NCBI RefSeq assembly: GCF_001976065.1
Contig: NZ_MNAH01000006.1
Span: forward strand, 186,001 to 250,000
Length of the DNA: 64,000 nt
Direction of reading: 5' to 3'
Origin: Pseudomonas putida
Lineage (GTDB): Bacteria > Pseudomonadota > Gammaproteobacteria > Pseudomonadales > Pseudomonadaceae
Shown: one piece after another, positions 16,405-25,569 of the stretch
Numbering within the stretch: position 1 is the first letter of the stretch
How the letters are laid out: every line of letters starts with the position of its first letter
Program-made: the position numbers and the translations under genes
The notes under the pieces: model-generated
Told to the model about the DNA's origin: nothing
The model's database searches: none
The model's input: the letters and a program-made list of their open reading frames with translations, nothing else

Positions 16405-17925
16405 GTGAACCGGCCTACGCCAGTAAAAACCGATAACTTCTTCCTGCTGATCTTCCGTGCACTGCGCCACCGCCGTGTACCGATTGCATTACGCATTGCC
16501 AGCCATAACGTGATCCTGGTCGCTCTGGCCCTGGTGATCTACGCCTGCGTGATGGGTTTGCAGTTCAAGCAGGCCATGCACGAGCAAGCGGATGCGCTGG
16601 GTGAAAGCCTGACCATGCAGACGGCCACCTCGGCTACTGAGCTGCTGGTGTCCAACGACATCCTCAGCCTCAACGTCCTGCTCAACAACCTGACCAAGAA
16701 CAAGCTGGTGGCCCACGCCGCCATCTACAGCGTGGACAACCGCATCCTCGCCGAAGCCGGCCAGCGTCCCAAGCATGGCCTGTTGGGCGAAGCCGAGGGC
16801 ATGTACCAGAGCAAGATCACGTTCCAGGACGTGACCGCCGGTCAGCTGCGCATCAGCCTGGACATGGACCAGTTCCAGCAGCCGATGACCATCAGCCTGC
16901 AAAGCATGGGCATCTTGAGTGCGATCCTGCTGGCCCTGTCGCTGGCCTTGAGCCTGCGCATGGGGCGATACCTCTCCACGCCGTTGCTGCAATTGCGGGT
17001 CTGGCTGCGCAATATCGACGAACACACCCCGGCCACCGAACGCAATGACGAGATCGGCGACCTGGCGCGCCAGCTGCACGCCGACTTTGCGCCAGAACCC
17101 GTCGAACCGGAACCTGAGCCGGAACCCGAATTCGAAGACAACGATGACGAGGACGGCGAGCCGGATTTCGAAGTGCGTAACCTGCGTGATCCGAGATTCG
17201 ATGAAAGTCGCCCCATGGCCGCGATGAAAGCCGCGCCACGGCGTGTCGTCAGCACTGTTGAAGACGATGACGACGATGCGTTCGCCGACTTGCTCGATGA
17301 TGCACCAGACAGTGTGGTGAAACCGTCGGCCAAACCTGTAGCCTCCAATGTACCGCAGCACAGCGCCGTGCTGGCCGTACAGCTGGGCTCACAGGAACAG
17401 CTGCGACGCCTGCCCCGGACACGCCTGGAAGATCTGCTCAAACGCTACCGCGACTGCCTCGACCAGGCGGCCTCGCTTTACCAGAGCGAACTGCACACCC
17501 TGAACGATGGCAGCACCCTGATGCTGTTCCACTCCGAAGACAGCGGCGACGATTACCTGACCAACGCCATCTGTTGCGGCGAGCTGCTGCGGGCGTTGGG
17601 TCATCAGCTGCAAATCGAAGTCGCCGACAGTGGCATCACCTTGCAATTGCAGCTTGGCCTGACCCTGGGCGAGGAACTGTTTGGCCTGAGCCAGATCGAC
17701 CTGTTGCTGACCGACGCCGCACAGGATGCCCTGGCCCTGTCGCAGCACAGCCGCAACCTGCTGCTGGTTGAGCGCAAGATCAGTGACGACGCCCTGATTC
17801 GCCAGCGCGCACGGATCCGCCCGATAGCCAGCCCTGAAGGCGCCTGCTGCGTGGAGCGGCTGATGGAGCCGTATCCGTCGATGCTGGAACGCCAGCTGGC
17901 GCGGATGCACGAACGCCGGGCGTAA
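16405..17925 (+). CDS. Smp/YtjB-like (AhpA family) inner-membrane protein with acidic linker
   Basis: A 506-aa membrane protein starting with GTG. One membrane helix is at about 33-52, a periplasmic sensor-like segment at 53-165, and a second helix at about 168-188. A short HAMP-like stretch ends at ERNDEIGDLARQL. Residues 231-255 are a very acidic Glu/Pro/Asp run. The C-terminal part (about 320-500) is soluble and unassigned. E. coli smp (ytjB) also lies divergent to serB, supporting the family call, but the long C-terminal half is extra. Function is unknown. Confidence 0.75.
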   Translation: MNRPTPVKTDNFFLLIFRALRHRRVPIALRIASHNVILVALALVIYACVMGLQFKQAMHEQADALGESLTMQTATSATELLVSNDILSLNVLLNNLTKNKLVAHAAIYSVDNRILAEAGQRPKHGLLGEAEGMYQSKITFQDVTAGQLRISLDMDQFQQPMTISLQSMGILSAILLALSLALSLRMGRYLSTPLLQLRVWLRNIDEHTPATERNDEIGDLARQLHADFAPEPVEPEPEPEPEFEDNDDEDGEPDFEVRNLRDPRFDESRPMAAMKAAPRRVVSTVEDDDDDAFADLLDDAPDSVVKPSAKPVASNVPQHSAVLAVQLGSQEQLRRLPRTRLEDLLKRYRDCLDQAASLYQSELHTLNDGSTLMLFHSEDSGDDYLTNAICCGELLRALGHQLQIEVADSGITLQLQLGLTLGEELFGLSQIDLLLTDAAQDALALSQHSRNLLLVERKISDDALIRQRARIRPIASPEGACCVERLMEPYPSMLERQLARMHERRA

Positions 17926-17942
17926 TAGCCCTGTTATCAAGA

Positions 17943-17979
17943 AGCCCGCAGATGAGTTGATCGTCTGCGGGCTTTTTTG
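17943..17979 (+). terminator. Rho-independent terminator of the Smp-like gene
   Basis: Ten-base perfect stem AGCCCGCAGA/TCTGCGGGCT with an 11-base loop followed by TTTTT, starting 17 bases after the stop codon. Confidence 0.92.
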
Positions 17980-17992
17980 TTGCCTGTCCTGA

Positions 17993-18075
17993 GGCCTTCG
18001 CTGGCAAGCCAGCTCCTACAGGGCTCGTATGGATTCCACTAACTCTGTAGGAGCGGGCTTGCCCGCGAAGAGGCC
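17993..18075. repeat. Inverted REP pair, mixed subtypes
   Basis: The left copy (17993-18021) has the GGCTGGCTTGCCAGC-type core in inverted orientation. The right copy (18045-18075) has the TGTAGGAGCGGGCTTGCCCGCG-type core. The two arms therefore belong to slightly different REP variants, unlike the matched pairs elsewhere. Confidence 0.85.
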
Positions 18076-18110
18076 GGGACAGGCACTAGAGATCTCCAAC
18101 CTGCAGAAAC

Positions 18111-18140
18111 AACAAGGCCCGCATCAAAGCGGGCCTTGTT
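18111..18140 (-). terminator. Rho-independent terminator of the PqiC-like lipoprotein gene
   Basis: Stem AACAAGGCCCGC against GCGGGCCTTGTT, six-base loop, 16 bases downstream of the minus-strand stop codon. T-rich sequence is part of the stem end, so efficiency is uncertain. Confidence 0.7.
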
Positions 18141-18156
18141 TCCAATCCATCGAGCT

Positions 18157-18870
18157 TTAGAAGCGAAACACTTCCATATCCGTGCGAATCGGTGCAGCCA
18201 TCGGGATCTTCGGCTGTTTTTCCTGTTCCGCCGCAGGCGCTGCAGGCTTGGCTGCCGGCTTGCGCGGTGCTTCGGCAATCGGAGGCTGGTTGGCCAGCGG
18301 CTTGAGCGCTACCGACAGCTGTTCAGCAAGCTTCTGCAGCAACACACCCTGTGCCTGAACCTGAGCCGCCGTATTACCGGCGTGCTGTTCCTGCAGGTGA
18401 ATGATGCGGTTATCGCGCACCTGGCCACGACGGTCGATCAAACGCCACTGGGCATCGAGGATCGCCGGTTGCGTCTTCCCCGAATCCAGGCGCGTGATGG
18501 TCAACAGGACCTGGACATCCGGTGTGAACCCTGTTGTCGCAGGCGCCAGCACTACACGCTGGCTGTCCAAATGACCCGCCACCTGACGCAGCAACAGCTG
18601 ATCGATGTCGGAAGACAGGCTGCCAGCCCAACGTCCGTCGGACGAGGCTTGCAGGCTGCCATCAGGCTGACGCTGCAACAGGGTTTCGCGCTGCAGGTAG
18701 TCCGCCACGGTGACCGGGCCCAACAAAACCGCCATGCCCGCGCTTTGCGCAGGCGCAACCGGACTTCCGCTGTCCAGTTGATACAGCGACACCGGTTGGT
18801 GAACGCTGCAACCCGCCAGGCCAAGAACGCCGGCGAGCATCAAAATAAAAGGAAGGCGCAGAGCAGTCAT
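18157..18870 (-). CDS. PqiC-like ABC-transport auxiliary lipoprotein
   Basis: A 237-aa lipoprotein with signal MTALRLPFILMLAGVLGLAGC; lipobox LAGC, acylated Cys at 21. The body matches the PqiC/YmbA-type family of outer-membrane lipoproteins that partner MCE transporters (SVHQPVSLYQLDSG, VLLGPVTVADYLQRE, DGRWAGSLSSDIDQLL). The C-terminal 35 residues are Ala/Pro/Lys-rich. No pqiA or pqiB gene is nearby. The frame is open 99 bases further upstream, but that would disrupt the signal peptide. Confidence 0.82.
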   Translation of the reverse strand: MTALRLPFILMLAGVLGLAGCSVHQPVSLYQLDSGSPVAPAQSAGMAVLLGPVTVADYLQRETLLQRQPDGSLQASSDGRWAGSLSSDIDQLLLRQVAGHLDSQRVVLAPATTGFTPDVQVLLTITRLDSGKTQPAILDAQWRLIDRRGQVRDNRIIHLQEQHAGNTAAQVQAQGVLLQKLAEQLSVALKPLANQPPIAEAPRKPAAKPAAPAAEQEKQPKIPMAAPIRTDMEVFRF

Positions 18871-18994
18871 CGTCCCATCCAGGTGGCCGCCACAAGGCTG
18901 ACCACAGTGAAAATACTCAATAAATATGAAGAACGCTCGGCCACGCCGGCGCTTGAAAGGCCATATCATCCGTGAATATGCGTTCCGACTCCAG

Positions 18995-19046
18995 CGCCAA
19001 AGCGTCGATCTACGCGTTAAATCGTAGATCGAGCGCTCTAGGACGC
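18995..19046 (-). terminator. Hairpin downstream of parC
   Basis: Perfect ten-base inverted repeat TCGATCTACG (19005-19014) and CGTAGATCGA (19023-19032), extended by GCG/CGC, starting 15 bases after the parC stop. No T-run follows, so termination strength is uncertain. Confidence 0.4.
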
Positions 19047-21314
19047 TTAATTGAGGTTTTCGACGAGCAGCGCATCCACCCTCTGGAAGCCACGTGGCAA
19101 TTTGTTACCACGACGCCCACGCTCACCCTTGTAGTGTTCGAGGTCGTCTGCTTTCAGTGACAAGGTACGTTTTCCGGCCTGCAGCACCAAAGTGGCACCG
19201 TCCGGCACAACGGCGATGTCCGTGACATATTCTTCGCGGCTGGCCACACGCTCACCGGAAATCCCGATGATCTTGTTGCCTTTGCCCTTACCTAATTGTG
19301 GCAGATCGCTGATCTTGAAGATCAGCAGGCGACCTTCGGTGGTCACCGACGCCAGCCAGTTGTGCTCACGATCGGCCACTGGACGCGGCAGGATCACCTT
19401 GGCGTTGTTCGGCAGGCTCAACAGGGCCTTGCCTGCCTTGTTCTTGGCCTGCAGGTCTTCACCCTTGACCACGAAACCGTAACCGGCGTCCGACGCAATG
19501 ACGTACAGCGCATCGTCTTCAGGCATCAGCACGCATTCGAAACTCGCCCCTGGCGGCGGTGTCAGACGACCGGTCAGCGGCTCGCCCTGGCCACGGGCCG
19601 ATGGCAAGGTGTGTGCCGCCACCGAATAACTGCGCCCGGTGGAATCGATGAACACCGCAAACTGGTTGGAACGCCCCGCCGCCAAGGCCTTGAAACCGTC
19701 CCCGGCCTTGTAGGAAAGTCCGGTGGCGTCGATGTCGTGGCCTTTGGCGGAGCGCACCCAGCCTTTTTCCGACAGCACGACGGTGACTTTTTCGTTCGGC
19801 AGCAGATCGTGCTCGGTCAGCGCCTTCGCTTCAGCGCGCTCGACGATAGGCGAGCGACGGTCGTCGCCATAGGTCTCGGCGTCCTTGATCAGCTCGGTGC
19901 GCACCAGCTTCTTCAGCTTGGCTTCGCTGCTCAGCAGGGCTTGCAGCTTGGCTTGTTCCTTGAGCAGTTCATCCTGCTCGGAACGCAGCTTCATTTCTTC
20001 CAGTCGCGCCAATTGACGCAAGCGCGTGTCGAGAATGTAGTCGGCCTGGATTTCGCTCAGGGCGAAACGCTCGATCAGCGCGGCTTTGGGCTGCTCCTCA
20101 GTGCGGATGATGTGGATCACTTCATCCAGGTTGAGGTAGGCGATCAACAAACCATCCAACAGGTGCAGACGACGCTCGACCTTGTCCAGGCGGAATTGCA
20201 GGCGGCGACGTACGGTCCGAACCCGGAACTCCAGCCACTCGACCAGCAGGGCCCGCAGGTTTTTCAGCTGCGGCTTGCCATCCAGCCCGATGATGTTGAT
20301 GTTGACCCGGTAGCTCGACTCCAGCTCGGTGCTGGCGAACAGATGCTGCATCAGCGCATCGTGGTCAAAGTTTTTCCGGGCGCCAGGAATGATCACGATC
20401 CGGCATGGGTTCTCGTGGTCCGACTCGTCGCGCAAGTCCGCGATTTGCGGGGCCTTCGACGGTTTGGCCTGCATCATGGCCGCAATCTGTTCCAGCACCT
20501 TGGCACCAGAAACCTGATGCGGTAGCGCGGTGACGATGATGTCGCCGTCTTCAATGTGGTAAACGGCGCGCATGCGCACCGAACCGCGCCCGGTCTCGTA
20601 GATTTTCAGCAGGTCGGCACGCGGCGTGATGATCTCCGCCTCAGTCGGGTAGTCCGGGCCCTGGATGTGCTCGCAAAGCTGCTCGACGGTGGCCTTGGGC
20701 TCATCGAGCAAACGCACGCAGGCACTGGCGACTTCGCGCAGGTTGTGCGGCGGAACGTCGGTGGCCATGCCCACGGCGATACCGGTGGTGCCGTTGAGCA
20801 GGATATTAGGCAACCGTGCTGGCAACACCAGCGGTTCGTCGAGGGTGCCGTCGAAGTTCGGGCCCCAGTCCGCCGTGCCCTGGCCCAGTTCGCTGAGCAG
20901 CACTTCGGAGTAGCGCGACAGCCGTGCTTCGGTGTAGCGCATGGCGGCGAAGGACTTGGGATCGTCCGGTGCACCCCAGTTGCCCTGGCCGTCCACCAGC
21001 GTATAGCGATAGCTGAACGGCTGAGCCATCAGGACCATGGCTTCGTAGCAGGCCGAGTCACCATGGGGGTGGAATTTACCGAGCACGTCACCGACGGTAC
21101 GCGCCGATTTCTTGTGCTTGGAATCGGCGTCCAGCCCCAGCTCGCTCATGGCGTAAATGATACGCCGCTGTACCGGCTTCAGGCCGTCGCCGATATGCGG
21201 CAAGGCACGGTCCATGATCACGTACATGGAGTAGTTGAGGTAGGCATTTTCGGTGAAGTCAGCCAGTGACCGGCGTTCTACACCGTCCAGGCTGAGATCA
21301 AGGGAGTCGCTCAT
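19047..21314 (-). CDS. parC: DNA topoisomerase IV subunit A ParC
   Basis: Breaks and rejoins DNA during decatenation of daughter chromosomes. The 755-aa protein has the catalytic Tyr at Y127 (MRYTEARLSRY) and the quinolone region FHPHGDSACYEAM with wild-type S87 and E91, so no classical quinolone-resistance change. The C-terminal beta-propeller begins near 500. The chosen ATG (MSDSLDLSLDG) matches the family; an open 63-base extension is ignored. parE lies about 1.5 kb upstream in the same orientation. Confidence 0.97.
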   Translation of the reverse strand: MSDSLDLSLDGVERRSLADFTENAYLNYSMYVIMDRALPHIGDGLKPVQRRIIYAMSELGLDADSKHKKSARTVGDVLGKFHPHGDSACYEAMVLMAQPFSYRYTLVDGQGNWGAPDDPKSFAAMRYTEARLSRYSEVLLSELGQGTADWGPNFDGTLDEPLVLPARLPNILLNGTTGIAVGMATDVPPHNLREVASACVRLLDEPKATVEQLCEHIQGPDYPTEAEIITPRADLLKIYETGRGSVRMRAVYHIEDGDIIVTALPHQVSGAKVLEQIAAMMQAKPSKAPQIADLRDESDHENPCRIVIIPGARKNFDHDALMQHLFASTELESSYRVNINIIGLDGKPQLKNLRALLVEWLEFRVRTVRRRLQFRLDKVERRLHLLDGLLIAYLNLDEVIHIIRTEEQPKAALIERFALSEIQADYILDTRLRQLARLEEMKLRSEQDELLKEQAKLQALLSSEAKLKKLVRTELIKDAETYGDDRRSPIVERAEAKALTEHDLLPNEKVTVVLSEKGWVRSAKGHDIDATGLSYKAGDGFKALAAGRSNQFAVFIDSTGRSYSVAAHTLPSARGQGEPLTGRLTPPPGASFECVLMPEDDALYVIASDAGYGFVVKGEDLQAKNKAGKALLSLPNNAKVILPRPVADREHNWLASVTTEGRLLIFKISDLPQLGKGKGNKIIGISGERVASREEYVTDIAVVPDGATLVLQAGKRTLSLKADDLEHYKGERGRRGNKLPRGFQRVDALLVENLN

Positions 21315-21321
21315 GCGGGCC

Positions 21322-21846
21322 TCATCGGTTCGTTGTCTGGCGCAGCAGCATGGTGCCACCGCGCTGGGTAAATTCAAGTTTGTTCAGCGCGCTCATACCG
21401 AGCAGCACTTGTTCGCCATCCAGGCCCGGCACGACGATGGCGCGCACATCACGCAGCACAATATCGCCCAGTTGCAGGCGGTCGACGCGGGTTCGATAAC
21501 CCTCGGTGCGACCGTTGGCGGTGCTCAGGGTCACCCCGAAGCCTTGTTCCAGTTTCAGCCGTTCGGCCATTTGCGCCGGGATCGCCACATCGGTCGCCCC
21601 GGTATCGAGCATGAAATTCACCGGCTGGCCATTGATATGGCCGCTGGCAACGAAATGTCCCTGACCGTTGCTGACCAGTTTCACTTCGACGAATCCCTCA
21701 CCGCGCTCCGAACTGACGACCACATTCGGATTCTGTTGGCGCTCTTCCCACTGGCCGAAAAACCGCGTCGCCAGAAACAGCGCGGCGCACCAGGCCAGTA
21801 CCATCAATACCCGGCCGGCACGTTTGCCAGGGGGCTGCTGGCTCAT
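21322..21846 (-). CDS. Retropepsin-like aspartic protease (TIGR02281 family)
   Basis: A 174-aa protein with an N-terminal membrane anchor (about 11-30) and a retropepsin fold. The active-site triad is DTGATDVAIP (D81), and GMSALNKLEF lies near the C-terminus. One such Asp per chain implies dimerisation. Families of this type are inner-membrane tethered with the domain in the periplasm; the substrate is unknown. It starts with an ATGA overlap with the upstream phytase-like gene and ends seven bases before parC. Confidence 0.87.
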   Translation of the reverse strand: MSQQPPGKRAGRVLMVLAWCAALFLATRFFGQWEERQQNPNVVVSSERGEGFVEVKLVSNGQGHFVASGHINGQPVNFMLDTGATDVAIPAQMAERLKLEQGFGVTLSTANGRTEGYRTRVDRLQLGDIVLRDVRAIVVPGLDGEQVLLGMSALNKLEFTQRGGTMLLRQTTNR

Positions 21847-22832
21847 GGCTGGGCGCTCCAGCCACCTTCAGGCGCCGCGAAGCGCCAGACGATCGGACGG
21901 ACCTCGCCATCGGCGCGGGCACCGGTGTTGTTGTCGATACCGATCCAGGCACCCTCGGCGTCCACGATCAAGGCCTCCGTCAGTGCAAAGTCCTGGGGAT
22001 AACGACGGTTTTCCTGCAACGCCTCATCGGCAAACGACCAGCAGCGTTCGACCTTGGCCGTCACCGCATCACGACGGCAAATCTCATACGCGTTGCGCTC
22101 GAGGGTAAACAGCTTGCCGTCGAACCATGACAGATCGGCAAAATCCCGGGGCATCGCCCTGGCGTTGGGAAATTGTGCCGGTTGCATTTCCTTTGCGCCT
22201 TCGCTCAGCAGCACACAGCCGCCGTCGCAGTCCCAGACAGTCTGCTTGCGCTTGACCAGCAGCAACCCGCGGCTCTCGCGCTCGGCAGCCAACCACAATT
22301 GGTCACCTTGCGGATTGATCGCCAGGCCTTCGAACAACGCATTGAAACGCAGCAACATACCGCTGGCCCGCGCCTCGCGCACCATGATCGGCGAAATCTT
22401 CAGCCAGGAGGTCGGCCCGGTTGGCGGAATTTGCAGCACCGCCGCATGGGACTCGCTGACCACATAGCGATTTCCGGCGCTGTCGCACGTGATTCCTTCG
22501 AAATCCAGATCACCGCCACGCACGAACGACGACACCCAGGCCCGTGACCGCAGACCCCATGGCAAGCCGCTGTCCGGCACAGGCGGGACGCCGATGCCTA
22601 CCGCTTCCGCACGCCAGGCGCCGTCGCCCGTCTCGAGACGATAGATCTGATCGTCGTCGCGGTCGGAGACCGTCCACAACTCCGTGCCGCACTGGGCCAG
22701 CCCGGACAGGTTGCCGCCACGCATGCCGTCCACGGCATGCTCGGACAACAGACGCAGCTGCGGTGTCGGCTTGGCAGACACCGTGATCGAGGTCAGCAGC
22801 AACGCACACGCCAGGGCAAAGCCCAGCCGCAT
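21843..22832 (-). CDS. Secreted phytase-like/esterase-like beta-propeller protein
   Basis: A 329-aa protein with signal peptide (about 1-20, cleavage after SAKA-like residues). It fits the esterase-like activity of phytase family: GGNLSGLAQCGTELWTVSDRDDDQIY, GGDLDFEGITCDSAGNRYVVSES and LFEGLAINPQGDQLWLAAERESRG. Several paired Cys suggest periplasmic disulfides. The substrate is unknown. It is coupled to parE (one-base overlap) and to the protease gene, so it sits inside the parE-parC operon. Confidence 0.82.
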   Translation of the reverse strand: MRLGFALACALLLTSITVSAKPTPQLRLLSEHAVDGMRGGNLSGLAQCGTELWTVSDRDDDQIYRLETGDGAWRAEAVGIGVPPVPDSGLPWGLRSRAWVSSFVRGGDLDFEGITCDSAGNRYVVSESHAAVLQIPPTGPTSWLKISPIMVREARASGMLLRFNALFEGLAINPQGDQLWLAAERESRGLLLVKRKQTVWDCDGGCVLLSEGAKEMQPAQFPNARAMPRDFADLSWFDGKLFTLERNAYEICRRDAVTAKVERCWSFADEALQENRRYPQDFALTEALIVDAEGAWIGIDNNTGARADGEVRPIVWRFAAPEGGWSAQP

Positions 22833-24739
22833 CAGCCCAGCACCTCCGCCAGGTTGCCCTTGGACTCCAGCCAGGTCTTGCGATCGCCAGCGCGTTTTTT
22901 CGCCAGCAGCATGTCCATCATTTCCGAGGTCGCGTCGAAATTATCGCCCAAGGTCAGTTGCACCAGGCGCCGGGTGTTCGGGTCCATGGTGGTTTCGCGC
23001 AGCTGCGGCGGGTTCATTTCGCCCAGGCCCTTGAATCGGGTGACCTGCGGCTTGCCGCGCTTCTTCTCGGCCACCAGGCGATCGAGAATGCCATCGCGCT
23101 CGGCTTCGTCGAGGGCGTAGTAGATCTCTTTGCCCAGGTCGATGCGGTACAGCGGCGGCATGGCGACATAGACGTGACCGGCATCCACCAACGGGCGGAA
23201 ATGCTGGACGAACAATGCACACAGCAACGTGGCAATGTGCAGACCGTCGGAGTCGGCGTCGGCGAGGATGCAGATCTTGCCGTAACGCAGCTGGCTCATG
23301 TCCGCGGCGCCCGGATCGACACCGATGGCCACGGCGATGTTGTGCACTTCCTGGCTGGCCAGCACTTCGCTGCCGTCGACTTCCCAAGTGTTGAGGATCT
23401 TGCCGCGCAACGGCAGAATCGCCTGGAACTCTTTGTCCCGCGCCTGTTTGGCCGAACCGCCGGCGGAGTCACCTTCCACCAGGAACAGCTCGGACCGCAT
23501 CGGGTCCTGCCCGGCGCAGTCAGCGAGCTTGCCCGGCAACGCCGGCCCCTGGGTGATGCGCTTGCGCTCGACCTTCTTGCTGGCCTTCAGGCGACGACCG
23601 GCGTTGTTGATCGCCAGCTCCGCCAGCGCCAGACCGGTTTCCGGGTGCGCATTAAGCCACAGGCTGAACGCGTCCTTGACCACCCCGGAGACGAACGCCG
23701 CGGCTTCGCGGGACGACAGACGCTCCTTGGTCTGGCCGGAGAATTGCGGCTCCTGCATCTTCATCGACAGCACAAAAGCGATGCGCTCCCAGACGTCTTC
23801 CGGCGCCAGCTTCACGCCGCGTGGCAACAGGCTGCGGAACTCGCAGAACTCGCGCATGGCGTCGAGCAGGCCCTGGCGCAGGCCATTGACGTGGGTACCG
23901 CCCTGGGCAGTCGGGATCAGATTGACGTAGCTTTCCTGCACCGCGTCGCCACCTTCCGGCAGCCACAGCAGTGCCCAGTCAACGGCTTCCTTGTTGCCGG
24001 CCAGGCTGCCGCAGAACGGCTCGTCCGGCAGGCGCTCGAACTCGCTGACCGCGTCGACCAGGTAGGAACGCAGGCCATCTTCGTAATGCCATTCGACTTT
24101 TTCGCCGGTGGCCTTGTCTTCAAAACTGACCAGCAGCCCCGGGCACAGAACGGCCTTGGCCTTGAGCACGTGCTTGAGGCGGCTGATGGAAAACTTCGGT
24201 GAGTCGAAGTATTTCGGGTCCGGCGCGAAGAACACGCTGGTCCCGGTGTTGCGCTTGCCGACCGTACCGATGATTTCCAGCTCGGTTTTCTTGAAACCGT
24301 CAGCGAAGGTCATCTGGTATTCGTTGCCGTCACGCTTTACACGCACCCGCACTTCGGTCGACAAGGCGTTGACCACCGAAATACCCACCCCGTGCAGACC
24401 GCCGGAGAACTGGTAGTTCTTGTTGGAAAACTTGCCACCCGCATGAAGCTTGGTGAGGATCAGCTCGACCCCGGAAACACCTTCTTCGGGGTGAATGTCC
24501 ACCGGCATGCCACGGCCGTCGTCGCTGACTTCCAGCGAGTGATCGGCGTGGAGGATGACCTGCACCGATTTGGCATGCCCGGCCAAGGCTTCGTCGACGC
24601 TGTTGTCGATGACTTCCTGGGCGAGGTGGTTCGGCCGACTGGTGTCGGTGTACATGCCGGGGCGTTTGCGCACCGGGTCGAGGCCCGAGAGGACTTCGAT
24701 GGCGTCGGCGTTATAAGAGCTAGCGCTGGGAGTGGCCAT
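22832..24739 (-). CDS. parE: DNA topoisomerase IV subunit B ParE
   Basis: ATPase subunit of topoisomerase IV, 635 aa. The GHKL ATPase motifs are EVIDNSVDEALAG, DDGRGMPVDIHPEE and GGLHGVGISVVNAL. The TOPRIM metal centre starts LFLVEGDSAGGSAKQARD and ends with DADSDGLHI. It is the first gene of parE - phytase-like - retropepsin - parC. Confidence 0.97.
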   Translation of the reverse strand: MATPSASSYNADAIEVLSGLDPVRKRPGMYTDTSRPNHLAQEVIDNSVDEALAGHAKSVQVILHADHSLEVSDDGRGMPVDIHPEEGVSGVELILTKLHAGGKFSNKNYQFSGGLHGVGISVVNALSTEVRVRVKRDGNEYQMTFADGFKKTELEIIGTVGKRNTGTSVFFAPDPKYFDSPKFSISRLKHVLKAKAVLCPGLLVSFEDKATGEKVEWHYEDGLRSYLVDAVSEFERLPDEPFCGSLAGNKEAVDWALLWLPEGGDAVQESYVNLIPTAQGGTHVNGLRQGLLDAMREFCEFRSLLPRGVKLAPEDVWERIAFVLSMKMQEPQFSGQTKERLSSREAAAFVSGVVKDAFSLWLNAHPETGLALAELAINNAGRRLKASKKVERKRITQGPALPGKLADCAGQDPMRSELFLVEGDSAGGSAKQARDKEFQAILPLRGKILNTWEVDGSEVLASQEVHNIAVAIGVDPGAADMSQLRYGKICILADADSDGLHIATLLCALFVQHFRPLVDAGHVYVAMPPLYRIDLGKEIYYALDEAERDGILDRLVAEKKRGKPQVTRFKGLGEMNPPQLRETTMDPNTRRLVQLTLGDNFDATSEMMDMLLAKKRAGDRKTWLESKGNLAEVLG

Positions 24740-24782
24740 GGGGTCTCGTCGTCAGTCTTTCATTGAAAATAGGGGCAAGGTT

Positions 24783-25391
24783 TCACAGCGCGGTGAAATC
24801 AATCGCCTGATACAAATCTGCGCCAATGCCGGCAAAACTCAGCATCGCCGGAAGCTGCTCGGCAAAACCCTGGAAACCATGGTCGCCACCAGCCTGGATG
24901 CGCAAGGCACAGGCCCGGTAATACTGCTGGGCGAGGCGATAGTCCAGCGTTTCGTCACCGGTTTGCAACCATACCTGATAGCGTTGCGGATCCTGGGGTG
25001 CCGGCACTTCCAGCTCGGCGAGGGCCGTCACGTGGTCGTGGGTCATTTCCCAGGTCTCGTCGGTATACAGGTTCTTCTGTGTCCCCAGGAATCCATCGAA
25101 CATCCGGTGTGGACTGACAGCGGGGTTGATCAACAGGGCTTTCAAGCCATGGCGCTCGGCCAGGTGCGTCGCATAGTAGCCGCCGAGCGAGCTGCCGACC
25201 AGCAATGGCCGCCCGAGCGCTCCAATCGCCTGCTCCAGCTGACCGATGGCCTCGCGGGGATGGTGATGCAAGGCTGGCACACGCAACTGGTCGATCAAGC
25301 CCAGGCGTTCCATCACTTCACTTAACTGAGTGGCCTTTTTCGACGCAGGCGCGCTGTTGAAGCCGTGGATATAAAGGATCGAGCCGGACAT
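24783..25391 (-). CDS. yqiA: YqiA-type esterase
   Basis: Alpha/beta hydrolase of 202 aa. It begins MSGSILYIHGFNSAPASKKA, with the nucleophile elbow GSSLGGYYA and a late acid/His in GGDHGFQGF. E. coli YqiA is an acyl-CoA/palmitoyl esterase of unclear physiological role. The open frame runs 255 bases upstream through a REP pair, so the start at MSGSIL is chosen. cpdA and yqiA neighbour parE in E. coli too. Confidence 0.92.
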   Translation of the reverse strand: MSGSILYIHGFNSAPASKKATQLSEVMERLGLIDQLRVPALHHHPREAIGQLEQAIGALGRPLLVGSSLGGYYATHLAERHGLKALLINPAVSPHRMFDGFLGTQKNLYTDETWEMTHDHVTALAELEVPAPQDPQRYQVWLQTGDETLDYRLAQQYYRACALRIQAGGDHGFQGFAEQLPAMLSFAGIGADLYQAIDFTAL

Positions 25392-25467
25392 TCGAGTTCC
25401 CTGTGCGTCGGGTAAAGAGGCGCAGTTTACAGGGACTTTGGCGCGTTGGGTGGCGATGAAATGCGAT

Positions 25468-25564
25468 CCCTGTAGGAGCTGGCTTGCCAGCGAAAGCGGA
25501 TTCTCAAGCAACAATGATATTGATCGTGACGGCCTCTTCGCTGGCAAGCCAGCTCCTACAAGGG
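25468..25564. repeat. Inverted REP pair (REPIN), TGTAGGAGCTGGCTTGCCAGCG type
   Basis: Arms at 25468-25496 and 25536-25564 in opposite orientation, between the yqiA start and the cpdA stop on the same strand. It lies within the cpdA-yqiA transcript unless yqiA has its own promoter. Confidence 0.9.
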
Positions 25565-25569
25565 ATGCG

